From contig CH002476.1 of NCBI GenBank assembly GCA_000149265.1, positions 6,988-70,987 on the forward strand: a stretch of 64,000 nucleotides of DNA, written 5' to 3'. Each line of letters begins with the position of its first letter. Positions within the stretch are counted from its first letter, which is position 1. Made by a program: the position numbers and the translations under genes. Positions 9,813 through 23,800 of the stretch are shown here, in pieces. The notes under the pieces are model-generated. The model was not told where the DNA came from. It saw only the letters and a program-made list of their open reading frames with translations, and did not search any database. This DNA comes from Ciona savignyi (lineage: Eukaryota > Chordata > Ascidiacea > Phlebobranchia > Cionidae).

Positions 9813-11828
9813 TATCCCACACATAAAATTTGCATACCAATTTTTGCAAGTAAAATATATTTATTTGTTTATCTGTAAAGCTATATGTTTCAGCTGTTTT
9901 CTAAGATCGATGGTATGACTGGACAATATAACTGCAGATTAGCATTGAGCTATTTTAGTTTTTAAATATTATCACCAACGTAGCAGCCATGGTTTTGGAC
10001 GGTTAATATTACACCGTTGGATCAAGGCAGGGTATTTTATGCCCCGCACCCGACAGGGACACAACATTTTGTTGTTATTGATCAGGGTGCATACGGATTC
10101 CACACTGCTTAACAGTGACACACGAACGGAGAAGGCGGATAGGGAAAGTTACACCTTCTGCGATCACTATATAGCTACACAAGTGTAACTTTTAAATAAC
10201 GACACAGTTAAAAAAGGTAGTGATAGGCCAATGTCTTTGATGTGTTTTAATTTGGTGACACAGCCTAGAACATTAAAATAATGTTTAAAACATAAAATAA
10301 ATGTTGCTGCACTACATTATACCGCGACTTATTCTGACATTACCTTATCCTGTCTTAGATTTAGCTTATCGTCACATTAACGCCATTTGTTTGGTGCGAA
10401 GGGTTTTTCTTTTGCATATGAAGGCGAGATTGCAACCTCAAAGGGATTTGCGATCTTATCTTGTAGTCCGAAGGCTGTCAGTAACGACGATACGAACGCT
10501 TGTGTAAAACTGTCACAGTCGTAAGGGAATATAGCCAACAGAATAGTCGAATATGCCTATTATATATAGAATCTAATAGTACATTAAACCAAAATTTAGT
10601 TTTAACAAACAAGCCAAATATTACTTGCATATTAAGCCATGTAGCCTAAAGGCGTGTTTGAGACCATGTCAATATTATGCATTTATATGTCGTAGTGTTA
10701 TAAAGTAGTAACCTAAGAAACAGTAAGTTCCGTAGCCTATAATTATAAATCAGGATTTTTGTCGACGAAAATCACCCGCTGCTGTAAGAAAAATGCTCAG
10801 GGGGTAGCGTAAGTATAGGTTTCGCAGCTGGTAACAGTTCCGCAGACTACCCAGGACAGAAAGCGCTGTCTGCATCGGTTACACGGTGATTAGAACAAGT
10901 TCGGAAATCCATTTGTTACGGTCTCTATGAATGCTACGGACACCGTGGTTGATTTGCGACGATCGGCGAGAGGATTATGCCATAAGAGCCGCAACTAAAT
11001 GTACTAGAAGCTGAAAGCATCCGTGCTTTTGTTAACATCGCTGCTAGAAACTTTAAATACGTACAAGATTTTGTAACGGTTAATCGGGATTAGCAAAGCT
11101 CGACAAGCAAGCGGTGGTTACCTGATAAGTTCAATCAGTTTCGCTTACGATTATTGTCTATCTAAGTCAATACAATGTGCCCGTATTATGGTATTCTATA
11201 ACAATTCCTACATTTACTCATTCCATACAAAATCGTTCAGCAGTCTCATGATATTATTTACAGTTGCAAATAAACTTGGGCGGATTATACTGACTCTTCT
11301 AAATACTATGAATAATTGAAAGCCCGAATCCTACTCTCGGATTTAAAACTTTACAGAATATGCTTGATTTGTACAATGGTGGGAAATAAATGTTTTGACT
11401 TGGGCCGGGCGAGTAAAGAGATGAATGCCCCTGCTTTGAGTACAAAATACACTTGAATGAGATCGGAAAGAGAAAAACGCACTAACGACCCGACGTTGTA
11501 TTTTACCGGCGGCGACTGTCAGAATTCGATCACTCTGTGACCGCATAATGCGAGCACACTGGGTCGTCGTGCCCGCCATGGCCCGCCATTTTACTTGAGA
11601 GAAAGTTTCGCGGCGTATAAGTGACTACGCATCTTCTGACAACGTCTTCAGTAAAGAAAAACCTAGTTAGAGATCTGGCAGATAAAATGAAAAACGCTTA
11701 CGTCTAACCATATTCATTGTATAGATCTGATGTGCGATTTATTAACTTCGGATGCACTGATAAGTGTTTAATGTTGTTTTACAGATTTCAGGCAGAATTG
11801 ATAGTTTTGCTGGATGCTCCAGTAATAA
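9813..11828. other. Upstream region and presumed 5' leader of Lmx-a
   Basis: No coding exon recognised. A strong acceptor, TGTTGTTTTACAG, ends at 11784 (an alternative ATTTCAG ends at 11791), so the first coding exon very probably begins at 11785 and an untranslated exon and promoter lie further upstream or the leader is trans-spliced. Two in-frame TAA codons sit immediately before the chosen ATG. Promoter motifs are not convincing here. Confidence 0.4.
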
Positions 11829-14800
11829 ATGCTGCGTTCCAGTTTTGGTAAGAAATCGAACGTATCTCGAAGAAATTTAAAAACAAGCGATCAAGAGTCG
11901 AGTATCATGCACGTATCGAATAGAGAGATGTGTTTTAATTCTGCTAACGAAGTAGCCATGCTCGGCAGGGAACAATACCCTGATGATCGTTTCATGACAT
12001 CATCAAGTGTTACGTCATCAAACTGGTCCCAGATCGGGGAATTCGGGGACTTGGGTCAGTTCGACAACTTATCCAATGCATCGCCCAATGGCGTATACTC
12101 AGACCAGAGCAGTGCGCGACAAAACCAACTGGCAGAGAATATGAAAACGGACAATTCGCCAATAACCGACGATGTTATATGGAGGAAGTCGCCATCCTCA
12201 TGCAAAAGCGACGAGAGTTTGTTAGGAGCAAGAGACGCAGAAGATGTGTCGGAAGCTCTTTGCTTCAGCAGCATATCGCATTGCCCGAGTAATACACCTC
12301 TGCAGCAAAACCATTCAGTTCAAATGGCGAATTTGTGTCAAGGCTGCGATATTCCAATAGAGGTAAATCTAAAGCAGTTTTTATTTTTTCTTAAATATTG
12401 GTTGTTGTTTTTTCTCTTTGAAAATGACGGTTTGTGTCGATTTGGTCATTTTTATACTCTAGTAACATAATATTAAACTGACATTATAATTTCTTGGTAT
12501 CAAACTATAATTATATATTATAAATACGTGCAAACGTATTGATACACATATAATTCACACTTTTTCGTCCATTCGATATTTGTGTTTTTATATGATATAT
12601 TACTAATTTTTAGCAAATCGTTGGCGGTATGCTTATGTGCTATAAAATTTTGATAAATATTTTATTCGTTGTATGTGAAAATTCCCCCTAATATCTGTAA
12701 ACTTTTTCCTGCAGGACAAATATTTGCTTCATATCGGTGGTTTGTCGTGGCACGAAAGTTGTGCAAAGTGCGCCATCTGCCGACGGAAACTCCAACGCTC
12801 CTGTTACTTTAGCGATGGGCAACTCTTCTGCAAGCACGACTACCAACAGTAAGTTAAACACTGTGCAACCAGAGGCAGTGAAATGTTTTTATGTAGCACA
12901 AATTAACAATTTTAAATTTAAAGTTGGATTAACTTTGTTTTATCAAAATTATCGTATCATGCCCTAAATTGCGGGGTTAATTTGCATCGGTAAATTAAAA
13001 TTTCGCTACTTTTCGCCACATCATTCAATGATTGCAAATTTCCTCTTGACAATTCGTGGAATAGCGTCGACGAAATCATGCAGGAAACATATGCCTGGTG
13101 GAATTTGGGCTTGACATATGTTCTAATTATCTTTTATCAGTAACCGCTCTAATATTGGCTGTTTGCCATAACTGGGTGTTAATTCCAGCAGCAAACATCC
13201 GAGAACGGGGCGTGTCGTAGCTTATGTCACGCTTCCGTATTTAACAAACCCAAAAATTCTTGTATTGGAAGTTGAGTTTAAACAGATTTTCAAAGTTAAT
13301 ATGTTTCAATGCTAAAAAATGACGACTGTCTTCAAGTTAAATTGCATTGATTTTTGAAAACACAAACCGAACTGTTCCGAACGCAATAAACGAGAATCCC
13401 CGATGGTTAATTAGCTTAATTATTGCACGGGGAGTTGGGGAGTTTAGTGCAAACAAGAAAAATATGACAAAGTCCGCTTATGGATTTTATCTTAGCCTGG
13501 GAGTGTTTGCTATTCGTTATCGTTCGGGAAAACGGTAAAGACAGATGGAATCTGTTTAACGTTGTTTTGTGGAAGGAAAAATGTTTTGTCAGGCGGTTTT
13601 ATGGACACACTTCATTTTTTTGGTCGCAAATTGTTAAATGCTTTATCATAATATTTGCGGAAGTTGATTGTCAATACACAATATGTAGATATACGCGCAC
13701 GGGCCAAATTGCGTCATAATCGGTCATTAACGCCATGTGATAAGCGCTGAAGGGTTAAATGCCGATAGCGGGTGTTTGCTGGTAAATATTATAACAGCGA
13801 CAATGGTCGACATTTATTCAGTGAGAAGCCAGTGTCTTAGGTAGTCGTCGTGTCGTTTAAGTTGCTCCTCGGTTTTTAAATCGATTTTATATGGTAGCAT
13901 ACCTACAACACGTCTTCGATAAACAAACCGGTCATATACCGATGCAGCTTTGGCAAATATCTTATCAGCCTCGCTTGTTTTACCGCTGAGAAATTTCAAG
14001 GCACGCACTTCTGTTCTCGTAACCCCTGCATACATGTCTGATATTTTGTCAATATTAAAAGGAGAAATAGTAATCTGTCGTTTATCTAAACATTGCTATG
14101 TTTTGGCTACGTCAAATGCGGCGAGTGTCAACATTTTGTGTCGAAAAACTTCGCATGGGTTCGCTGGTACACAGCAGACAAGATCTCTGCCGTATGAAAC
14201 GTTCGACCTTTTGTGGCGTGGGCTTAGCGGTCGATAGGTGGCTCGCTTATCGTCGCCACATTTCGAACATGATGAATGGCTTGGCACATTAGACAATTGA
14301 TCAGACCTCGGAGCCGCCAATACGCCGACCTACCTGCAGCTGTGTATTTCGGCGAGTGTTTACCCGCGAACGAGGAAACCATGATCTCGTTATCGGCCAA
14401 ATCTCGGCAATAAACATTGGGCACGGTGAGCTGCTCACCCGGGCTGCCTGGGCTCGAGTTACCGCGGCCAGAATTTGATGTATGGTCCGTGATAATGGCT
14501 GGGACGATATCGAAAATCTCGGGGATGGCATTTCGGCATTTTTGAGCATCGATATGAAAATTGCGTCCTTAACGCGAAGGCGAATACAGCAGCGTTGATG
14601 GGAGTTTTACATGCCGCGTCCGCGTTTGACGCAACTACTGTTTAGGGGTTGGGTAAAGAGAAAACGAAGACAGCGCTTAATTTCTTACACAAACCAAGTA
14701 GCTGTTCCATATTCTCTCCGTTATCCGGCTTTCTCTCGGTGGGAAGCCATTCCCGAATTCTAAGCCAATTTTGGGTAATACTGATACATGGCACACGCGT

Positions 14801-17800
14801 ATAGCCGTCCTATTGTTCTTGCTGGTATGCCAGCCCGATCTCACAATGCAGTATTATGACCTCATAATGTCAATACCCCGCTGTTCTAGACTGCGGGGGG
14901 AATCGGAGAAGTGTCAAGGCGTTACCGATAAGTGACGCAATAATCGTGAGGAGTTATTCGAACCCGGAAGTACGAGACAAGTCTAAGTTGAACTCACCCG
15001 GGTTTTAACATTTTGTTGACCATATTTGTATGCGTTTACACAGTTAACTGGTTATCCAACTCTATGTGGACGCAAACTGATTTAAAATCTTAGTGGAATC
15101 TTAACCAAATTTGGATGTAATTTTACCCAGTAAATTAGAAAGAAACTAATTTACATAGAAAACAAAATGTTTTTCAACCATTAAATGGTGATCGACAACT
15201 TCGTAATACTGCACATGTTAATATTTTGCTCGGATCGTAAACGCTGATAATCGTCGATAAAAGAGTTGATGCTGCTGCAACAGTATCGTACAGGTGTTGC
15301 AGCGGTATCACAGCGGCGGGGAACGATCTGTGCCGACGGCGTCGCTTCGCTCAATCAAACTCGGAGGTAACCCGACAGTGAACTGTGATAATGTCGCGCA
15401 TAAAAAACTGCAGGACACGCTCTTTTCTACAAATACAACAACGCGAGCGATTTGGACAGAAAATAAATTCGCTTTACACGATACTTGGACATGTGTTTGG
15501 TATCTTTAACAGAAAAACAATTTATTAAAACGCAAATTTAATTTACACCGAAATGTATATTTACCACTTACATATCTTGATATTCCTTAAAGAAATACAT
15601 TGCATACATATTCAAACTCTCTTAGCTAAAAAAAGAAACAAAACATTTTTTAATATGAAATTTTAAAAACACACATACATATCTTAAATAAAATTAAACA
15701 CGATTCATACGTGGGGCGTTCCTCTTTTACTTTTATTCGCGCACTTAAGAATTAAATTTTCAATGCAGTTGTAACCCGATATACCTTACCAAGATTTCTC
15801 CCAGCCGGCTTCGACACCTGCGCTTATTTGCACTAAATAAACACGAATTGGTCGTACAAGCTTAATTCGAGCGGACAAAATCGCGGTGTCTGCATAACCA
15901 TGCTGTGTATTTGGTACCGCTGAGGTACGAGACGCTGCTGTCAAGAAGATGAATGGACGGTTGGCGAAACGGCCGCGCCGAACCGTTTGGTACGTCAATT
16001 TTTAGCGATCGCCCCAATAACGTGTTATTTTAAGCCGACCTAATATGTGAAGTATATAGTCTCAGATGTGCGTTTAAGTTGTTTGACATATAGCGGACGG
16101 CTTTGTGAAAATCAAATATCCTTAGTTTCCGTATATAGCACAATAATTCTCCAAAACAAGGTAGCAGTCTAGACCATGCACTAGATCAATTTTGAAGGCA
16201 AATTGTTGTAGCAAGTAACGCGGGTTAAGATTTTTATGACGCCATTTCCGCCGGAATCGTTTTACAGCGCTTAATGTTGACAAAGTATCAGGTGTACTGA
16301 CGGTTATATAGAAAATAGGAAGGAACTCGTAAAGTTAAGTAATTTGAAAATTAAACTTCTAACTGTTTGGGGCACACGTAACAAGGGGTTGTAAAAGAAT
16401 CATCGTTGTCGGGAAAATACAACTGTAGCAGGTCACCGGGTCGCGACGGCGAAAGGTCGGACCAGGTCGAGCTCGCGGTCGAGATTTGTCACTGTAACGT
16501 GCAGTTTGCGGTTCTAAGTTTATTTGGATCGTTTTATTGCCCGCCGGATGTCTTCGACCTAATGAACACGGCGAATTATGTAATACTTCTTCTATACCCA
16601 AGGATTAGTGTGTATTACACCGGTATTTCTCGTTTAACAACTTATTCTTTAAAAAAACAACACGGCCATGAATCAGAAAAACATCCTTTTGCTAATCATC
16701 GAAAATACGGCCACTCGGCCCCATTTAGCCAGCAATCACAAAGAGGCCAGCGCGTGGTAACTGATTAGTTTACGCTAAATACGAAGCAGGGTGGGCGGTT
16801 ATAATGAGCGACAAAACGTTTGGATTACACTGCAACCTTTGCGCAATCACTCCCGATGTTATATCTCAGTAAAAAAAAAACAATTTGGAAAAATATTTGA
16901 AAAGTATTCCATTTTTTTAATTGATTAAAAAAGTATTTAATTTAAATAAGTATTCTTATTCTTTTGAAAAGGTATTTGGATTATTTAACGGCAAATAGCC
17001 CCTAAACGGTGAAATTCATAGTTAAACAATCTTTTCTAAAACGTAATTCATAGCGACGATATTTAAGCGAATTTGCTAAAATTATTTGAAATTCGTTAAG
17101 GAAAAGACAGCATTTAAATTTAGGAAAAAAAATGTCCAGAACGTATTTGTATATTGAACTACCCAGCGCCGCAGTCGTAAGTGCGAGAACGCTGGCTGCC
17201 TTGCGTTTGTTTACGTTAAATTGAAAGTGGTAATTACAACGGTCGGTTGAAGAAACGATTTTTGTTTACGTGCCCCTCGCCCGACTGGATTCGTGGAGCA
17301 TGATGTAATGTCTATAAATTGAGCCTGTTTACATCGTATTTGATGAATGGCACAGTGGCGAGATAGCGCGCCGGACGACAGCTCGATTCGACGGACGGTA
17401 AGATTGTATTTTTATTGGCAGGGTGGCGGATAATAATCGTGCCCGTCTGCTAAGGTCCATCAATATTCGAGGGAGGAAGTATTCCGCTTAAATGTAACCA
17501 ACACGATTTAATGCGAATATCGTAGAACAAAAATCCTCCGAACAAAAATTTCTGTGCGAATATTAAAACTAGAATCGTTAAGCATCGTTTTTTTTGTGAA
17601 ATCACGTTTCCAATCGATTGTAAACAAGGTAAAAACCATTAAGTACACGTATAACTGAAACACGACGGCAGTTTACTTTAGCAACCCACGCGTCTTGTCG
17701 GGCAGCGGCAAATTCAAAAGCCATTCCAAAAGCGTTCGGTCACTCAAAGGTTTCTTAACTCAACTGAATACGCGGCAAATCCAAATATTTTGTTTCTCGG

Positions 17801-20800
17801 TGCTGTGTAATTGTACACAAGTCCTGAAACCTGTTTGGATTTCAATTTGTTTAGCAGCGTAAACATCGTCGTTCGATTTTTGCGTCATAAACTTGTTATC
17901 AAACCACATCTTTCACGCTGTAATCTTTGAAAACCCAGAGTTAATCGAATTAAGATAAAACAGCGTACAGGTTTCGCCAATTTTAGCTCGAAGTTTATTT
18001 TTGCACGATAATATGATTACATATCGGGATACAGTCTACTGCAACCTAAACAAAAACATGGGCAGGGCATATGGCCGAACGGAGTCTGCAATTTTAAGGT
18101 GGTTAACCTGTTTACTTTCAAATCTGGCATAATTTTCATGTAAAATTTAAACTAAGGACATGATCTATAGCGTAACTGGTACATTTATGCTAAACGTAAT
18201 CATTTTTTTAACTATTTAAAGTGACAACATTTCTATTTACGTTTAATTAAAAAGGCTGCGGTGTGGTAACGAATGACTAAAGCGGTCAAAGCCAGAACAA
18301 AGTCGAGTTGACACAAAGATAATGCAGTCTTTTATGCTCTGATAAAACAAGGAGGTAATTCAATGGTATTTGTTTTGCTCAAAATTTCGCGGTGTTTTTA
18401 GTGTCCACAAGTCTATAGCATCATATAAAATTTGAACAATATATATTCAAAGACGTTTTGTCTCTGTATTTAAACTTGAGAAAGTCTCCATTTTGCGGTG
18501 CGCATTTTGTTTAGGCAAAATTTCCCTTTCCGGTGCTGATGGGTAACGAACGGTATGTAAATATCAGATTCGGGCCCTGGCTTGCGGCTGACGGAATCTT
18601 CGGTCTCCGGGCGTGGCCGATTTTAAGTTTGTTTTCGATCTTGCACCGTAGCTAATTCTAGGCAGATGGCGGTGAAGCGACAAAATTGACAATCACTTAA
18701 CCCACCTTTGTATAAATGCATGCATGGCCACAAGTGCCATAAAAAGGCAATAGTTCTTATGAGATCGGGCATACCTTATTAAAATCACGCCCTTTCGTAT
18801 AAACAAACAGTAAATATGGCAACAAAAACAATTTGTTTTCTTTAAACGAACGTAAGAGTTACCGAGATGTCTGGGCGAAATTAGGCCTATAAATAAAATC
18901 TTGGTTTAATTTGGGTGGAGCCGAAATGTGGTCGCCATTTTGAATTTTCAAATTTCTTCGCTACAGATTTTATCGAGTCGTGACGTTCTGTTTTATTACA
19001 CAACTGGCATGAATTGACACAAACTCCCACCGTTCACACTTGCAGACTAAGCGTGCACAAGTTTAATGTATACAGCTATAAGTGCGGGGTTTAATCCCCG
19101 ACGAGAAATAATACTTATAAATATTTCACACAGCGGGCGCGAGAACCGGCCATAAGCCACATTGAATAAAATCATCCGTTTATGCTGGAAACGATTTTTT
19201 AAATTAAAAAGGGGCGACTGGGCATATTTAGACAACAACCTACTTAGATATAATTAATTCAGATTTTTTGGGTAAAAGGTATACTGTATTGTTTCGAGGT
19301 AAAACTCCTTGCCTGGTATGGTTTGTAGTCAACTGCTTTAATTCATACCATGTTTATGAAAAATAACCCTATTGTGATTAAACCATTGGAAAAAAATAAA
19401 TTATAGGCGTAAGAATATAATATTTGCAATACGTACGCATAAGTGTATACCATTTTGTATTTTTGTTGCCTTTTTCGGTTGTTTCATAAAGCGTAAGTAC
19501 AACTATTTATATTTTTTTAAAAATATAGTTAAAACGTAACATATCAACAAAGAAATTTGGGTAACAGAACCATCGGCTTGCTGGTGCATTGGTTTATTTC
19601 CAAATGGCAGAAACTAGTGTTTTGCCGGTTAAAGATCCGTTAAGGAGCTGTAATTGAGAAGTTTGTTTTGCAGAAGCAACAGGCAATGCTTAGTGCAACC
19701 AGCTTATTTCAGTCACTGCCTTGTGGTGTTATTAAAACGTGCTCGGTAACTTGACCCAGGAAACCGGCCTTTTCCCCGTGTACCATACACAAGATTGGTC
19801 GTGGCAATGCTATTGTCCGCCGTGGAATTAAGCATAACAGTCCCTGTTTCCAGGTGTTAAGCGCCCGTCAGCTGCCCACTTCAACTTACACCTGGAAGAC
19901 TAGGAAACGAAGCGCAATTAAATTTTTATAAGATTTATCTGGAATGTAGTCAAAATCTTTGAAAGTTGAACTGAGTTTATATAGTAGCTTTTCTTTGCAA
20001 GTATGCTGGGTATATTATTTAGATTTAACTTTGTTAAAACAGGATATCTCTACAACAAATTACACGAACCGATTTTAATGGATTCTTCAAAAGATCCTTT
20101 GATACACAAATTCTATTCGTCTAGAATTCACAATTTCCTAATGGGTTAAAGCGAGTGGCAACCTTAAGGTGTGAAAATTATCCAAGTCGCGTGTTTGGGG
20201 TCAAGAATGGGAACTAGGGGTGTTGGGTTAATTAAACCCAGACCGGATACATGGCCGACGTCTCGGACGGCTGCACGCGAACGCAGCAGGGTCAGATTTT
20301 TTGTTGTCGGTCAAGACCATAAGTGACCTTACTAAGTGGACGATGTCACGGCGGACACAGGATTACATGGTCATCTCTTTGTTCGGGGTAGCTTCATTAT
20401 CATTTTGTTTGTAGCCCTGAGTTGTCACGGGTTTTAAAGCTTACTTACTCTCTCCCTATAAAGGAATGCAAAGGACTTAGGCACTAATCGCATCCTTTAC
20501 AATCGGATGAACCAAATGTCTAATAATATTTTTAAGCATTTCAAACATTATATTCTGCAACAGCAACAATTAAACAATATTTAACTAAAAAAATGATTTG
20601 GAAAATTTGGCCCAACGCGGATTTTATTCTTGGCCGATTAGTTCCCACGCTTTCAGAACCCGACAGTACTTCCGAACTGACCACTCTCAGTTACACTGAC
20701 CGGTGGAAATACGAACCGCGTTGTCCACTCTAAAGGTGGCAAACCATCCAGGTGCCGGGTATTCCTGAGCGACCGCCTAGAAACTAGGTCCTTGAAAACG

Positions 20801-23800
20801 TTGTCAATCAAGGGTGGTAAGGATAGAGTTTCTGTAAAATTCAGGATGTTTTTACTAAAGTACGTCGTGTGGCCGAGTGCTTGGTGCAACCGAATCACAT
20901 ATAGCAATCAAGTTAAAATTGAACCCAGTGATGAAACCATCATGACTTCGAAACACTACCTGATAAAACTTGTTTAATTAACCAAAACTTTAATTCGGTA
21001 TCTTTTTTAACAGAACGAAGAGAACGTGCTCCGGCTGTGGTTCAAAGATCGAAAAAGAGGAATTGGTCATGCGTGTTATGACGTCGGGGTATGTGTATCA
21101 CGTGGGCTGCTTTGCCTGCGTCACGTGCAAGAGGTTGTTGCGAAAAGGAGACGAGTTTGTTATGAACAGGTACGTGTAGCTCTCTATCATCATCTTGCGG
21201 CGGTATGTTATAAATGATGGTTGGGAATATTCTGATAAATGATAATACAGAACACTCGTTACTAGTGGATAAACACACGGGTTATAAGTACGAAACATTT
21301 TTTATAAATACTTTAAAAATGTATAGTGCTAATATAATATAACTAAAACCTTTGTTCGTATTACAACCTCTAAATCGTATTTTAAAATATAAAGTACATT
21401 AAAAGTCGATTTAAAGCCATTTTTCTTAGACTCGACGAGAAATCAGTTACCCCGAGCATGTCCTTTACTCTGCAATGCAAAGCGTGTTGGACAGATATAA
21501 ACTCATCAATGAAAAGTGAGCCAGAATGCCCAGCAGTAAAACCTGAGGCCCCAATTGTCGAACCAAAAGTAATCGACACACCCGCGCTGGTCTCTCCGGG
21601 CGTTGGAAGTGACGTAACAGACGCAATGATGTCACCAAAAAGCCCCTCTTGCGTTTTATCACGTGAGTGTCTAAATATATTCACCAATAATAGTAGTAGG
21701 AAAATATTGGTTAGGTATCAAATCCATTTGTATGAAAATTTGAAAAAATGAAAAATTACCTCGCGCTCACCGTATGGTTACTGATGCTATTGTAGTGACT
21801 GATTGAGACGTTGCTTTAACTTTCAAATCTGCAACCGTTTGGTTAAAGGCGATGCACTAACATACCATGTTATAAAATATATATGTTTATTGGGAAATGT
21901 ATTATGCTTGCCCATTTAGTGTTGAAATGCTCCAACAAACAATGCCCCATGTTTCATAATATTTACAATGAATGAATTTATAAAATCAATTTAGCAAAAA
22001 GCGACGACGATGACGCATTATCGTCGGATGACGACGAATCGACTTCCGGAAATCTTAATTCGTCCAAAGATGACCCAATGGAGGACGGAAAACGGTTGGT
22101 TCCATTTATTTATTCTCGGATGGGGTAATTTAGATTCTGGTTCCTTTGGTTCTCATCATACATTAATGGTTCGAGTTTTTTAAAGGTTATTAGGACAAAG
22201 TTTGCCCAAACTTAACTTGGCTGAACTCTTGATTGAATTATTTTAAGGATAGTTAATATACAACATTTTTCACAACGTAGTGTACATCGTGTCTAATTAT
22301 GGAAAATATGTGTAAGTTAGGCGACTTAAAGTTTTACCAAAATTTAAATAACCGTTCTTAATTTTAAACCTTGTTTAAATTAAACCACTTAATCTCAGAC
22401 CAACGCCCTTATAAAACGGTCTAGTATTTGACACTTTAAAAGCTTTGACGGTTAAACCAAGTTATAAGTTCAACTTTCGCAAGATTAACTCAGCAGTAAA
22501 CCGCTTTACAGGCCACGTGAAAACGATGACAGTGACAGTAAGGACAGCAAGCGGTCCAAGCGACCGAGGACGATACTGAACGCGGTGCAGAGACGTGCGT
22601 TCAAAGCGGCTTTTGAAGTAACTCCCAAGCCTTGTCGAAAGGTTAGTATTAATATGCATATTTTTGCACTGAGACTGAAATGTCTTGGTCATTGTACAAG
22701 GAAAATTTAACTTTGAAAAACGTTTGTAAATGAGGTATATTATTTCATGTATACTCTTTATTGGAAGAATGGTTTATTAAAATTACCGGCATTCTATATA
22801 TTTTGTTATAACATTTACTATGCACAAAAAACAATGATTTTTTGACTATCAGTCATAGTAGCGACACCAGTTTTTCAAATTACAGTGTATAAAAGTCGCA
22901 CAGTTAAGTCTTCGAGGTTAAACTGCTGGCCGCAACCTGGTCCAACAAATGTCTGTCAATCAAACTAAGTGTCATAATTGTTTGTGTATATTGATCCAGA
23001 ACTGGATCTCATGGGAAATAAAGACAAAATCAATGCCAGTTTCCTTCAGTTAAAATCTGTCATTCAAAACATCAAACGATATCCAAATTTAAATGAGGCC
23101 ACATGGCATTTCTCGTATTTACGTATTTACGAACGTTTATAACTAACAAAAATATGCGATTTAAAATCTGCTTCTGCAGTTGTAGATCTCTTTGACAAGT
23201 TCCTAGCCGTTGCCAGGTCTAATTTTTATTTGTTATTTCCGTAGGTTCGTGAGACGCTTGCGAAAGACACGGGGCTCACTGTGAGGGTGGTTCAAGTCTG
23301 GTTCCAAAACCAGCGCGCGAAGATGAAGAAACTGGCAAAGCGACAACTTAGCCAAGAAGCAGCTGCCCAGAAAGCTAGAGAGGAGTTCGGTAAGCCATCC
23401 ATACCTTGGCACTAGTTAAACACGAAAATTTGGAACTTATACTGTAATACGGAAAGGTGCACTAAACCTTTAACACACGGATTTTGGGAAACTTTACTAA
23501 TCGCTAACCGCTGTAATGGCATTGTAGTTTATGGCAGATTTTATTTGTATTAAATTTCGGTATTTGCACTGTTCACAAAGTCCCATTTTCAGTATCCCAC
23601 AGATATTTTTAAAGTAGTCAAGATTAAAAAAAAATAAAAAAATGATGCTGTAAAACTATAACATAAAGGGAAGACCCGGGGCTTTTTTATAAAAATTACT
23701 AAAATACATTATATAATATGGGATCTCGGGCATGTTTGTGATATTTTTATGACTTAATATATGTTGAAACAATTTAGTCTATCTATGTATTTATGTATAG

